NCBI GenBank assembly: GCA_040751775.1
Contig: JBFMGD010000025.1
Coordinates: 1-39,186, forward strand
Reading direction: 5' to 3'
Length of the DNA stretch: 39,186 nucleotides
Origin: JBFMGD01 sp040751775
GTDB lineage: Bacteria > Bacillota > Dethiobacteria > DTU022
Translations under genes and position numbers: made by a program
Notes under the pieces: model-generated
What the model was told of the DNA's origin: nothing
Seen by the model: only the letters and a program-made list of their open reading frames with translations
The model's database searches: none
Shown here: positions 8,871-18,000 of the stretch, piece after piece
Position numbering within the stretch: the first letter of the stretch is position 1
Layout of the letters: each line of letters begins with the position of its first letter

Positions 8871-11081
8871 TTAAGTATCTAAAACCGACAGGTATAAATC
8901 GACCAACTCCGGGTCAAACTGGCTTCCGGCGCAGTGTTTAAGTTCGCTTGCCGCTTCCGCGGCGCTCATGCGGCCGCTGTAAGAGCGAGGGCTGACCATG
9001 GAATCATAAGCATCGACGATGGCGAGGATACGGCATTCAATGGGGATCTCTTTGCCCTGGAGCCCCAGGGGATAGCCGCTGCCATCCCAGTTCTCATGAT
9101 GGCGCAGAATTAAATCGGCGACGTTGGAAAGATCCGGTGATGAGCTGGCGATCCGGTACCCTTTTTCCGGGTGCTGGCGCATGATCTCCCATTCCTGCTC
9201 AGTCAGCTTTCCTTTCTTCAGGAGGATCCGGTCAGGGATACCCACCTTGCCCAGATCATGAACCTGCGCCAACAACAGAAGGTCCGTTAACTGGTGCATA
9301 TTTAAACCGGCCTTATTACCCAGTTTCCAGCAATGTTCCTGCAACCGCTCAATATGGCCCTCGGCCACGTAATCGCGTTCGGCCAGCGCTGTGAGCAAAG
9401 CTTTAACAATGCGGTTGCGCGCGTTTTCACTGTGGCTGAGCTTGTCGCGGTACATCAGGCTGTCGGCATTTTTATAGGTTTCCTCAAGAGACTGGGCGGC
9501 GCTTTTACTGACGGCCGTGCCCAGCGATATGCTGATTGGTAAATCCTGATGCTTCTCGTTGTACTGTTCAATCTCCCGGCGGATGCGCGCCACCACTTCG
9601 CCCATGGCTTCACCATCCGTGCGCGGCATGATTAAAACGAACTCGTCACCGCCTACCCGTGCCAGGATATCGGACTTGCGCAACGATTTTTTCAGCACCG
9701 CTGCGCAAACTTGCAGGATCCGGTCGCCTTCTTTATGCCCCAGAGTATCGTTAATCAGCTTCAAACCGTCCAGGTCGGCAGATAAAATCGCCACCGGGTA
9801 CTCCCGCCCGCCTTTGAGCCGCTGCAGCTCGTTTTCATAGTAGGCCCGGTTGTAGAGACCGGTCAACGTGTCGCGCAGGCTTAGATATTCCAGCTGCGCT
9901 TCATAACACTTACGCTCGGTGATGTCCCGCACGATGGAGACCACTTCATCGCTGCCGGTTGCGACCAGGCGGGCTTCAAAGGAGAGTTTATTATTTTCCA
10001 CCGGGTAGCTGTACTCAACTACCTGTAAATTACCGGTGTGGATCGCCTTGTGGATCGCTTCCATAAGCAGCGCGGCAACATCGGGGGGCATTAGATCTGC
10101 TATTTTTTTGCCGATCAGAGAGGTCTCATGACCCGCCTGGTTTCCCTGCGCGTTGAACAGGTGCTCGTCCCTGGCTTCCGCATCCAGGTAATAACCTTCC
10201 CGGTTATAGCGGAAAAGCATATCCGGGATTGCTTCCACCAGGGCGCGGTTACGCAGCTCACTTTTACGCAGGGTTTCTTCAGCCTGCTTGCGTTCGGTGA
10301 TATCGGCATAAATACCGAAGCCGCCATGGAATTCGACGTCAATAATAATCGGTATCCCTTTAATTAATACTTCAACCGGCGAACCATCCTTGTTATAACG
10401 TACCGCTTCGCCGGTAATTGTCTTCCCCGCTAAAACCGCTTCGGTATATTGCCGGTTTGAGGTATCTTGCTTGCCCATATCGATCACGGAATCAATGCTC
10501 ATGCCTTTAATTTCTGCCAGTTCATATTTAAAAAGAGCGGTAAAGGCCTGATTTATGTCCAGCACGCAGTGGTTACTGTCAAATAGAACTATCGCCTCTG
10601 TTGAATTTTTAAACAGCGCTTCGAACCATTTGTTTTGATAGCTCAGCGCTCTTTCAACCTGTTTATTTTCGGTGATATCCCGGAAAGACCAAACCCGCCC
10701 AATTAAATCACGGCCTTGCGTCAACGGACAGGAATACCGCTCAAAGATCCGGCCGTCCTTAAAGTAAATGGTATCAAGAGCCTCATCGGTTGAAGCATAT
10801 AGTGTACGTGTCTTATTAAGAAAAGTTTGCGGATCGGCCAACTGCTCCAGGACATACTCCAGGATGGCGTCATTATCTCTTTTTTCGCGCAGCTCTTGCG
10901 GGATTTGCCAGATTTCATAAAAACGGTTGTTGGCCATAAGCACTCTGCCGGCGGCGTCCACGGCGATTATACCGTCTGCGGTGGACTGAATAATTGCTGA
11001 AAGATGGGTTTCACTGTAGCGCGGTGCCTCTTGAGCCGGACGGGTACTTTCGCTTTTCTGTTTTTTCTTTTTTTGAGGCAT
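8871..11081 (-). CDS. Triple PAS-GGDEF-HD-GYP cyclic-di-GMP turnover protein
   Basis: The 736-residue protein starts with a short Lys/Gln-rich tail, followed by three PAS domains (about 25-140, 145-260 and 265-385, each closed by a DITE(N/R)K-like PAC end), then GGDEF (motif at 477-481) and HD-GYP (HD at 608-609, HHENWDGSGYP later). RKSD lies five residues before GGDEF and forms an inhibitory RxxD site. Both enzymatic motifs are intact. The GGDEF-HD-GYP half closely resembles that of the convergent gene at 5862-8207, so the two are paralogues with different sensor halves. ATG at 11081 is preferred over GTG at 11093 because AGGTGG is correctly spaced before it. A strong promoter lies at 11130-11159. 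Confidence 0.93.
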   Translation of the reverse strand: MPQKKKKQKSESTRPAQEAPRYSETHLSAIIQSTADGIIAVDAAGRVLMANNRFYEIWQIPQELREKRDNDAILEYVLEQLADPQTFLNKTRTLYASTDEALDTIYFKDGRIFERYSCPLTQGRDLIGRVWSFRDITENKQVERALSYQNKWFEALFKNSTEAIVLFDSNHCVLDINQAFTALFKYELAEIKGMSIDSVIDMGKQDTSNRQYTEAVLAGKTITGEAVRYNKDGSPVEVLIKGIPIIIDVEFHGGFGIYADITERKQAEETLRKSELRNRALVEAIPDMLFRYNREGYYLDAEARDEHLFNAQGNQAGHETSLIGKKIADLMPPDVAALLMEAIHKAIHTGNLQVVEYSYPVENNKLSFEARLVATGSDEVVSIVRDITERKCYEAQLEYLSLRDTLTGLYNRAYYENELQRLKGGREYPVAILSADLDGLKLINDTLGHKEGDRILQVCAAVLKKSLRKSDILARVGGDEFVLIMPRTDGEAMGEVVARIRREIEQYNEKHQDLPISISLGTAVSKSAAQSLEETYKNADSLMYRDKLSHSENARNRIVKALLTALAERDYVAEGHIERLQEHCWKLGNKAGLNMHQLTDLLLLAQVHDLGKVGIPDRILLKKGKLTEQEWEIMRQHPEKGYRIASSSPDLSNVADLILRHHENWDGSGYPLGLQGKEIPIECRILAIVDAYDSMVSPRSYSGRMSAAEAASELKHCAGSQFDPELVDLYLSVLDT

Positions 11082-11129
11082 AAGCGCTGCCACCTGCCCG
11101 TAAAAAATTGACGCGGCTTAACTGTCTGA

Positions 11130-11159
11130 ATTATAATCAATATAGTAAAACTCTGTCAA
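11130..11159 (-). promoter_or_regulatory. Strong sigma-A-type promoter for the triple-PAS GGDEF/HD-GYP gene
   Basis: On the minus strand, a perfect TTGACA (11159-11154) and a perfect TATAAT (11135-11130) are separated by 18 bases, with the ATG about 49 bases further on. This is the best housekeeping promoter match in the window. Confidence 0.75.
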
Positions 11160-11255
11160 CAGTGCCTTCTTTTGCTTAGCTGAAAGCGGAGCTTGAAAAA
11201 TGCGATTTTGTCGCCGCCGTACTCGTTACAGTATAGCCTGGAGGGGAGTGATTAA

Positions 11256-13637
11256 ATGGTTGTCTTGCCGCCGGCCTTAGAAGAGAACCGCCGTATCGCC
11301 GCGATCCGCGCGGCCATGCTGGCTGAAAAGTATTCCGTCTGCCTGGAACGGCCGACCTTATTGGACCGCTACTGGCGCTCCGGGGCGGACCGCGGCAAAC
11401 ACCCCTATATCCAGAGGGCTCAAGCCCTGGCATACCTGTATACCTACCGGCGCCCCCGTGTTTACGAAGGCGAGCTGATCATCGGCAACATCTCCTCCAA
11501 ACGCATCGCCGCGAATTACTACTCCGAGGGCGGTTCGATCCATATCCTGGAGGATCTTTTCTGCCTGGAGCGGCGCCATGTGGTGCCGCTCCACCTGGAG
11601 CGGCGGGAGAAGCGGCTGCTGCTCTCCCTGGCGCTGCGCCATTTCCGGCGCAGCGTGGCGGCCCGGGCGCTGTGCAAGCCGGGTTGGTTTGGCTATTTTC
11701 TCGATTTTTTTAGGGCAAAACGCTACTTCATTACCGAAGAGGCGGGTATCTCACACCTGGTACCCGGCCACGAGACGATTATCCGTTGTGGGCTGAAAAA
11801 GGCCGCGGAAACGGCCCGGGAAAAGCTGGCGCGGGGCGGCCTCGACCCGGACCGGGAGTCGTTCTACCGCGGAGTGAGCCTCGTCATCGACGGCATTCGC
11901 CAGATGGCTTCAAACCTGGCGGATGAAGCGGAACGCCTGGCGGCCGCTGAAGCGGATCCCGGGCGGCGCGGTGAACTGCTCGAGGCGGCGGATATCTGCC
12001 GGCGGGTGCCCTACGAACCTGCCCGCACTTTTAAAGAGGGGCTGCAGGCGGCCTGGTTAATCCATGTGGCCCTGAACCTGGAAGATTTCGAGCAGGGAAT
12101 CTCATTCGGCCGTCTGGACCAATTTCTCGATTCCCTTTACCGCGCCGATCTACGCTTCGGGCGGGTTACACCTGAAAAGGCCAAGGAGCTGCTGGCCTGC
12201 CTTTGCCTGAAGTGCGGTGAAACCATGCCGCTCTACTCGCGGCGCATCAACCGCTTTTTCGGCGGTAATGCCGTGGGCCAGGGGATTACCGTGGGCGGGG
12301 TAGACCGGGAAGGCCGGGACGCTTCCAACGAACTGTCCCGCCTGGTGCTGGAGGCGTACGGCGCGGTCATGACCCGCGAACCGAGCCTGCATGCCCGGAT
12401 CCATGCCGCTTCGCCGGACTGGTTTTTGGAAGGTTGTGCCGCTTTGATTCAAGCGGGCAGTGGCCGCCCCGCCCTCTTCGGGGATGAGGCGGTAATTGCC
12501 GCCCTGGAGGGCGCAGGCTTCGCACCGGAGCATGCCCGTGATTATGCCGTGATCGGCTGTGTGGAGATGGGCAGCCAGGGGCGGACTTACAACTCTTCCG
12601 ATGCCGCCCTCTTCAACCTGCCGCTCTGCCTTGAGTTGGCCTTAAACGGCGGCCGGCGCTTACGGGGCGGCCGCCGGCTAGGGGCAGCCACCGTTCCCGC
12701 GGCGCGCATGCGCTCTTTCGATGACCTCCTGCACGCTTTCCGCGCCCAGGTGGAGCACGGCGTAGCCGACATAGTGAAGGTGATTACGCAGCTGGAGCGG
12801 CATTACCGGGTGATTCGCCCTTCACCCTTGAACTCCATTCTCACCGCAGGCTGCCTGGAGCGGGGGCGTGATGTCACCTGGGGCGGCGCGCTTTACGATT
12901 ATACCTCGGTGCAGGGAGTGGGCCTGGCTGACGCGGGTGAGTCGCTCTACGCGCTTAAACGCCTGGTTTTTGAAGAAAAAACCCTCACCCTGGTTGAGCT
13001 GGTGCGGGTCTTGAAAGATAATTTCCGGGGGCGGGAAGAGCTGCAGGCTACGCTCTGTCACCGCTATCCCCGTTACGGCAACAGCGAGCCGGCGGTGGAC
13101 GCCGCCGTCCAGCTGGCCGCCGATACTTTCAGCGAGGCGGTGCGGCGGCACCGCAACTCACGGGGCGGACACTATATCCCCGGCTTTTACTCCATGACCT
13201 GCCATCACGGCTTCGGCGCCGCCACCGGGGCGCTGCCCAACGGCCGCCCGGCCGGTTTCAGATTATCCAACGGGCTTTCGCCTGCAGACGGGGCCGACCA
13301 CCGGGGGCCGACGGCCCTGCTGCATTCGGCGGCGAGTTTGAACAGCAGCCGGTGGGCCAACTGCTGCGCCTTCAACCTTAAATTTGAAAAGAACCTTGTC
13401 CGGGATGCACAAGGCCTCCGGACCTTGACCGCGTTGATCAAAGGATTTTTCCGGCAGGGCGGCATGGAGCTGCAGATCAATGTCCTGGACGAAGCGGAGT
13501 TGCGGGCGGCGAAACAGGACCCTTCAGCTTATCCGGGTCTGCTGGTGCGCATCTCCGGCTACTGTGCCTACTTTCACGACCTCTCCCCGGAAGTGCAGGA
13601 GGAGATCATCGAGCGCACCGCCCACAGCGCCGGCTAG
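11256..13637 (+). CDS. Glycyl radical enzyme of the pyruvate formate-lyase-like superfamily, substrate unknown
   Basis: The 793-residue protein has the full length and both hallmark sites. The thiyl-radical Cys is in IGCVEMGSQG (Cys435), with the GCxE arrangement of the dehydratase/decarboxylase-type GREs. The radical Gly is in VRISGYCAYF (Gly768), 26 residues from the C-terminus. The usual P/R-rich conserved segments are present (RIHAASPDWF, GNAVGQGITVGGVD, HGFGAATGALPNGR). Such enzymes do C-C, C-N, C-O or C-S chemistry on small molecules in anaerobes. The residue after GCVE is Met where many characterised members have Pro, and Cys770 sits two residues from the radical Gly. No activating radical-SAM enzyme is encoded on either side, so activation must come from elsewhere. 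GGAGGGG precedes the ATG. Confidence 0.9.
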   Translation: MVVLPPALEENRRIAAIRAAMLAEKYSVCLERPTLLDRYWRSGADRGKHPYIQRAQALAYLYTYRRPRVYEGELIIGNISSKRIAANYYSEGGSIHILEDLFCLERRHVVPLHLERREKRLLLSLALRHFRRSVAARALCKPGWFGYFLDFFRAKRYFITEEAGISHLVPGHETIIRCGLKKAAETAREKLARGGLDPDRESFYRGVSLVIDGIRQMASNLADEAERLAAAEADPGRRGELLEAADICRRVPYEPARTFKEGLQAAWLIHVALNLEDFEQGISFGRLDQFLDSLYRADLRFGRVTPEKAKELLACLCLKCGETMPLYSRRINRFFGGNAVGQGITVGGVDREGRDASNELSRLVLEAYGAVMTREPSLHARIHAASPDWFLEGCAALIQAGSGRPALFGDEAVIAALEGAGFAPEHARDYAVIGCVEMGSQGRTYNSSDAALFNLPLCLELALNGGRRLRGGRRLGAATVPAARMRSFDDLLHAFRAQVEHGVADIVKVITQLERHYRVIRPSPLNSILTAGCLERGRDVTWGGALYDYTSVQGVGLADAGESLYALKRLVFEEKTLTLVELVRVLKDNFRGREELQATLCHRYPRYGNSEPAVDAAVQLAADTFSEAVRRHRNSRGGHYIPGFYSMTCHHGFGAATGALPNGRPAGFRLSNGLSPADGADHRGPTALLHSAASLNSSRWANCCAFNLKFEKNLVRDAQGLRTLTALIKGFFRQGGMELQINVLDEAELRAAKQDPSAYPGLLVRISGYCAYFHDLSPEVQEEIIERTAHSAG

Positions 13638-13697
13638 GCGGCCGTACCCGGCGATCAGCTCGACAATCCGGGGATCAAACCGGGAGGAGGGTTCATC

Positions 13698-15917
13698 CTG
13701 AAGCGCAATGAGCAAAAAAAGAAGCCGGTGACGACGATCTCCGGTTATATTGAACGGATCACCTATTTCAACGAAGAAAACGGTTTCGTAGTGGCCCGCC
13801 TGAAAGAAAAAGAAAAGCGCGAGCTGACTACCGTGGTGGGCAGCGCCGGTCTGCTCAACACCGGTGAGTCGGTCCGCTTGAGCGGCAGTTGGGTGGAAGA
13901 CAAAAAATACGGTGAACAGTTCCGCTTTCAGTCGTGCGAAACGACGGTTCCCGCGACAGCGCACGGCATTGAAAGGTATCTCGGCTCCGGTTTGATCAAG
14001 GGAGTCGGACCGGTGATGGCCAAACGGATTGTCCAAGCTTTCGGCGAAAAAACCCTGGAGATTATCGATGCGGCGCCGGAGAAGCTTTGCGCTGTTGAGG
14101 GGATCGGTCCGGTCCGGGTGGAGATGATCAAGCAGTCCTGGGCAGTACATAAAGGAATCAAGGAACTGATGCTGTTCCTGCAGGAATACGGAGTGGGTGT
14201 TTCACACTGCGCCCGGATCTACAAGGCTTATGGAAAAGAAGCCGTGGCCAAGGTCAAGGAAAACCCTTACCGGCTGGCGGCGGAGATTTGGGGCATCGGT
14301 TTTCTCACCGCGGACAACATGGCACGGAAAATGGGATTTGCACCTGACTCGCTGATCCGGGCCAAAGAAGGTGTGATCCATGTTTTAAACAGTTTTACCG
14401 ACGAAGGGCATGTCTTCTGCCCGGAACCGTTGTTGCTGGATAAGGCAGCGGAGCTGCTGGAGACGGGAACAGAGATTGTCGCCGCGGCAATTAATGAACT
14501 GGCCGCCGCGGCAGACCGGCGTATCGTACTGCAGGAAGGTGGAGCGGAAAGGGCCGTTTACCTGAAATCGCTGCACGTTACCGAGGTCCGGCTGGCCGAG
14601 AAAATGGTGGCCCTAAAAGAGAAAAAATCATCGCTGCGTCCCGTGGATCCGGTTAAGGTGCTGCCCTGGGCGGAGCAGAAACTGGGTCTGAAGTTGGCCG
14701 ATAAACAGAAAGAGGCTGTCGCCGCGGCGCTGCAAAGTAAAGTGATGATCATTACCGGCGGCCCCGGTACCGGCAAGACCACCATTATCACGGCTGTCCT
14801 GGAGATTTTCAAAGGGCTCAGGGCAAGGGTAGTCCTCACCGCGCCGACCGGGCGGGCCGCCAAGCGGATCCAGGAGACGACCGGCTGTGAGGCCAAGACC
14901 ATCCACCGCCTGCTCGGGTTTTCTCCCGGCGGTGGCTTCAAGCACGATGAGGACAACCCCATTGAAGCCGATGTCCTGATCGTGGACGAGGCCTCGATGA
15001 TCGACATCTTGCTGATGTACAACCTGATCAAAGCGCTGCCGGACAGCACCCTGCTGGTGTTGGTCGGCGATGTTGACCAGCTGCCCTCGGTCGGCCCCGG
15101 GAATGTCCTGCGGGATCTGATCGATTGCGGTGTATTCAAGACGGTGGCTTTAAATGAAATCTTTCGGCAGTCCCGGCAGAGCAGGATCATCGTCAACGCC
15201 CACCGGATCAACAGCGGCCTGCTGCCGGATCTGCATCACGACCCGGCGGGAAGCGATTTTTATTTTATTCAGGAAGAAGAGCCCGAGCAGGTGGTCGCCA
15301 AGCTGCTGCGGGTGGTTTGTGATCGTGCGCCGAAAAAATTCGGCTTCGATCCGAAGACGGAGGTACAGGTGCTCTCACCCATGCACCGCGGATTGACGGG
15401 CGTCGGCAACCTTAACACCGCGCTGCAGGGTATGCTCAACCCGCGGGGCAAGGAGTTTGCGCGGGGCAGCCGGGTAATCCGGGTCGGCGATAAGGTGCTC
15501 CAGCTGGTAAACAATTACGAAAAAGAAGTTTTTAACGGCGATATCGGACTGGTCGAAGCGATTGATGAGGTTGACCAGGAATTTCGGGTGAACTATGACG
15601 GCCGCAGCGTGTCTTATGATTATTCAGAGATGGACGAGGTTACATTGGCTTATGCCGTCTCGGTGCACAAGGCGCAGGGGAGCGAGTACCCGGCAGTGGT
15701 GATCCTGGTAACAATGCAGCACTACATGCTGCTGCAGCGGAACCTGCTTTATACGGCGATAACGCGGGGGAAAAAGCTGGTCGTAATCATCGGCACAAAA
15801 AAAGCCCTGGCCATCGCCGTTAAAAACAATAAGCCGCTGCAGCGCTATACGCGGTTAAAAGAGCGCCTGATTACCCTGGCCGGTCAGACCGGTGCATTAC
15901 CGCAAACTCCGGGATAA
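13698..15917 (+). CDS. recD2: ATP-dependent RecD2-type DNA helicase
   Basis: The product has about 739 residues from the proposed start. It shows the RecD2 N-terminal OB-like region (GYIERITYFNEENGFVV), helix-hairpin-helix repeats (LIKGVGPVMAKRIV, VEGIGPVRVEMI, IWGIGFLTADNMA), Walker A GGPGTGKTT, Walker B LIVDEASMID, GDVDQLPSVGPGNVL, and the C-terminal SF1B motifs VHKAQGSEYPAVV and YTAITRGKKLV. RecD2 is a 5'-3' helicase in repair and replication-fork handling in bacteria lacking RecBC. The first conventional start in this region is GTG at 13728 but it has no good ribosome site, whereas GGAGGAGG (13683-13690) lies seven bases before an in-frame CTG at 13698. CTG is therefore proposed, adding ten residues. 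The downstream hydrolase gene is probably co-transcribed. Confidence 0.93.
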   Translation: MKRNEQKKKPVTTISGYIERITYFNEENGFVVARLKEKEKRELTTVVGSAGLLNTGESVRLSGSWVEDKKYGEQFRFQSCETTVPATAHGIERYLGSGLIKGVGPVMAKRIVQAFGEKTLEIIDAAPEKLCAVEGIGPVRVEMIKQSWAVHKGIKELMLFLQEYGVGVSHCARIYKAYGKEAVAKVKENPYRLAAEIWGIGFLTADNMARKMGFAPDSLIRAKEGVIHVLNSFTDEGHVFCPEPLLLDKAAELLETGTEIVAAAINELAAAADRRIVLQEGGAERAVYLKSLHVTEVRLAEKMVALKEKKSSLRPVDPVKVLPWAEQKLGLKLADKQKEAVAAALQSKVMIITGGPGTGKTTIITAVLEIFKGLRARVVLTAPTGRAAKRIQETTGCEAKTIHRLLGFSPGGGFKHDEDNPIEADVLIVDEASMIDILLMYNLIKALPDSTLLVLVGDVDQLPSVGPGNVLRDLIDCGVFKTVALNEIFRQSRQSRIIVNAHRINSGLLPDLHHDPAGSDFYFIQEEEPEQVVAKLLRVVCDRAPKKFGFDPKTEVQVLSPMHRGLTGVGNLNTALQGMLNPRGKEFARGSRVIRVGDKVLQLVNNYEKEVFNGDIGLVEAIDEVDQEFRVNYDGRSVSYDYSEMDEVTLAYAVSVHKAQGSEYPAVVILVTMQHYMLLQRNLLYTAITRGKKLVVIIGTKKALAIAVKNNKPLQRYTRLKERLITLAGQTGALPQTPG

Positions 15918-15969
15918 GCGGGGGACCCCCTGCGCCGGCAATATGATGGTAGTGATGAAGGAGAGGCTG

Positions 15970-16629
15970 ATGAAGCAGCAAAAATTAGTATATCAGAGCG
16001 GTTCTCTAAACCTGGAGGGGCGTCTGGCAATTCCCTCCCGGGCCGGCGCGGCAGCGGGTGTGGTCCTTTGCCACCCTCATCCGCTCTTCGGCGGTACCAT
16101 GAATAATAATGTGATTAGCGCTGTCAGCAGGGCTTTGGTCGAGAAAGGGATTGCTACTCTGTGTTTCAACTTTCGTGGGGTGGGGCAAAGTGAGGGTTCG
16201 TACGACAACGGCAGAGGTGAAGCAGATGATGCCCGGGCCGCCGTCTCCTTTTTAGCCGGCCGGGAGGAAATCGACAGCTCCAGGCTAGGCCTGGCAGGAT
16301 ATTCTTTCGGCGGCGCGATAGCCCTGCTTGCCGGAATGGAGGACGATACGGTTAAAGCCGTGGCGGCTGTTTCCCCCGCCGGGCTTCCCGAATTCGGCAG
16401 AGCCAAGCCCCGCCTGGTGGTCTGCGGAACATGGGATAGCCAGATTCCTGTTTCCAAAATACTGCAGGAGGAAGAGCGAATATCCGGCGGCGGCGCCGGG
16501 ACAGTTGAAATCGTGGAAGGCGCCGATCATTTTTGGCGCGGATACGAGGCGGTTTTAGCGGATCTGGTTGTCACTTTTTTCCTCCGCCATCTGGTAAACA
16601 GCGCGGCTACGCCTAACCGCCCAAACTAG
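15970..16629 (+). CDS. Alpha/beta hydrolase (COG2945/dienelactone hydrolase-like)
   Basis: This is a 219-residue single-domain alpha/beta hydrolase. The catalytic triad is visible as Ser in LAGYSFGGA, Asp in CGTWDSQIP and His in GADHFWRG. LCHPHPLFGGTMNNNV near the N-terminus (oxyanion region) and FNFRGVGQSEGSYDNG are typical of the COG2945-type hydrolases. The natural ester or thioester substrate is not known. Of several in-frame ATGs, 15970 is preferred because GAAGGAGAGG stands directly upstream and the fold starts there. It follows recD2 after about 50 bases on the same strand. Confidence 0.85.
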   Translation: MKQQKLVYQSGSLNLEGRLAIPSRAGAAAGVVLCHPHPLFGGTMNNNVISAVSRALVEKGIATLCFNFRGVGQSEGSYDNGRGEADDARAAVSFLAGREEIDSSRLGLAGYSFGGAIALLAGMEDDTVKAVAAVSPAGLPEFGRAKPRLVVCGTWDSQIPVSKILQEEERISGGGAGTVEIVEGADHFWRGYEAVLADLVVTFFLRHLVNSAATPNRPN

Positions 16630-16642
16630 GGTGCCAGGCACC
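16630..16642. repeat. Perfect palindrome between convergent genes
   Basis: GGTGCC-A-GGCACC is a perfect 6-bp inverted repeat with one central base. It lies between the stops of the hydrolase and the PLP enzyme gene, followed by CCAATATTATTTGG, itself a 4-bp inverted repeat. There is no clear T-run on either side. It may be a small REP-like element or a weak shared terminator. Confidence 0.4.
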
Positions 16643-16646
16643 AATA

Positions 16647-17975
16647 TTATTTGGTGGAGAAGAGTTCGTTTAGGTAATCCAGGATGAAGTTCTCCACATC
16701 ACCGGGCGGGACTGTGCCGGCCAGGCCGTACATGGCGGCCATCCCGCTGGGTGTACAGCCTCCTGATTCCACCACGACGGCTGAGTCGCGCAGGTCGGCC
16801 AGGAATTGATCCGCCACTGGGGCGTGAGCCGGAGTGACCATCACGTGCAGGCAGGGAGGCTTCTGTTGGCGATCCATGTGCCAACCCCGTTCTTCCATGG
16901 CGTCGGCCAGAAGATGGATATCGATGGTGTCCGAGCCGAAGGCGAAAACGCTCATCTCCGGCCGGCCGAGGATATAAAGGCCCGGCACGGCGGCGATGCC
17001 CTCCTTCAGCTTCCGGGTAGTTTCCATGATCCCGCCGGCCAGCTTGCGATAGCCTGCCTCACCGAGGTATTTCATGATCGCCCAGGCGGCGGCAATGGCT
17101 CCACCGGGCCGGGTTCCCGTCATCGATGGAGAACCGAACAGCCCGCCGGGCCAGTCAGCCAGGGCGAAATACTGGTGGCGCCGGATCGCTTCATTCCGGT
17201 AAAGCACTACCGAGGCGCCCTTGGCGGCGAAGCCGTACTTGTGGATATCGGCGGAAATCGAGGTCACGCCCGGCACACGGAAATCAAAAGGGGGCACCGG
17301 GTATCCCAGCTTGGCGATGAAGGGCAGGATGAATCCGCCGAGGCAGGAATCAACGTGGCAGCAGATATCATTTTCCAGGGCTATTGCGGCCAGCTCTTCA
17401 ATGGGGTCGATCACGCCTTGCGGGTAAGAGGGCGCCGAGCCGACCACCAGGACGGTGCGCGGGGTTACCGCCTGGCGAACCGCCTGCACTTCTGCGCGAA
17501 AATCGTCCCGTATGGGGGTGCGCACCGGTTTAACCCCCAGGTAATGAGCCGCTTTCAGGAAGGCGGGGTGAACGCTGAGCGGGAGCACCATCTCCGGCGC
17601 CTCCAGTTCGGGATGCCGGGCGCGGGCCAGGTCCCGGGCGGTTTTTACCGCCATGAGGATGCTCTCGGTGCCGCCCGAGGTCATACTGCCGGTTACAGCA
17701 TCGTCCCCGCCCAGCATACCAGCCGCCATGGAGATCACTTCGGTTTCAAAACGGCGCAAACCCGGAAAGGCCATCGGATTGAGCGCGTTGCCGTGAAAGT
17801 AGAGTAGGTAGGCCTCTTCCAGGATCGAGGTGATCTCTTCACCGCCGTAATAAACCAGGCTCCAGGTTTTGCCCCCTTTCCAGTCGGCGTCCTGCTCCTT
17901 CAGGCGGCGCATCTCCGCAAAGAGTTCGTTGCGGGGTATTCCGGTGGGGCTTAAAATAGCTTTCTCTGCACTCAT
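16647..17975 (-). CDS. Sphingosine-1-phosphate lyase-like PLP-dependent aldolase/decarboxylase
   Basis: The 442-residue protein belongs to the group II PLP decarboxylase fold and resembles S1P lyases most. Shared segments include TSGGTESILMAVKTARDLA, FPGLRRFETEV, HVDSCLGGFILPF, SADIHKYGFAAKG (PLP Lys246) and TDWPGG/TGTRPGG-like sequence (ALADWPGGLFGSPSMTGTRP). Known S1P lyases cleave phosphorylated long-chain bases to an aldehyde and phosphoethanolamine; related enzymes decarboxylate amino acids. There is no N-terminal membrane helix, as in soluble bacterial homologues. The ATG at 17975 is chosen because homology starts there and GGAGGT lies about 11 bases upstream. The DUF819 gene ends 25 bases before it on the same strand, so an operon is likely. 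The substrate remains open. Confidence 0.82.
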   Translation of the reverse strand: MSAEKAILSPTGIPRNELFAEMRRLKEQDADWKGGKTWSLVYYGGEEITSILEEAYLLYFHGNALNPMAFPGLRRFETEVISMAAGMLGGDDAVTGSMTSGGTESILMAVKTARDLARARHPELEAPEMVLPLSVHPAFLKAAHYLGVKPVRTPIRDDFRAEVQAVRQAVTPRTVLVVGSAPSYPQGVIDPIEELAAIALENDICCHVDSCLGGFILPFIAKLGYPVPPFDFRVPGVTSISADIHKYGFAAKGASVVLYRNEAIRRHQYFALADWPGGLFGSPSMTGTRPGGAIAAAWAIMKYLGEAGYRKLAGGIMETTRKLKEGIAAVPGLYILGRPEMSVFAFGSDTIDIHLLADAMEERGWHMDRQQKPPCLHVMVTPAHAPVADQFLADLRDSAVVVESGGCTPSGMAAMYGLAGTVPPGDVENFILDYLNELFSTK

Positions 17976-18000
17976 TTCGATAGCTACCTCCGTGCATATT

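Noticed and set aside
16806..17807. A 333-codon frame antisense to the S1P-lyase-like gene
   Set aside because: It lies wholly inside a well-supported gene on the other strand and its translation has no family pattern; high GC removes stops.
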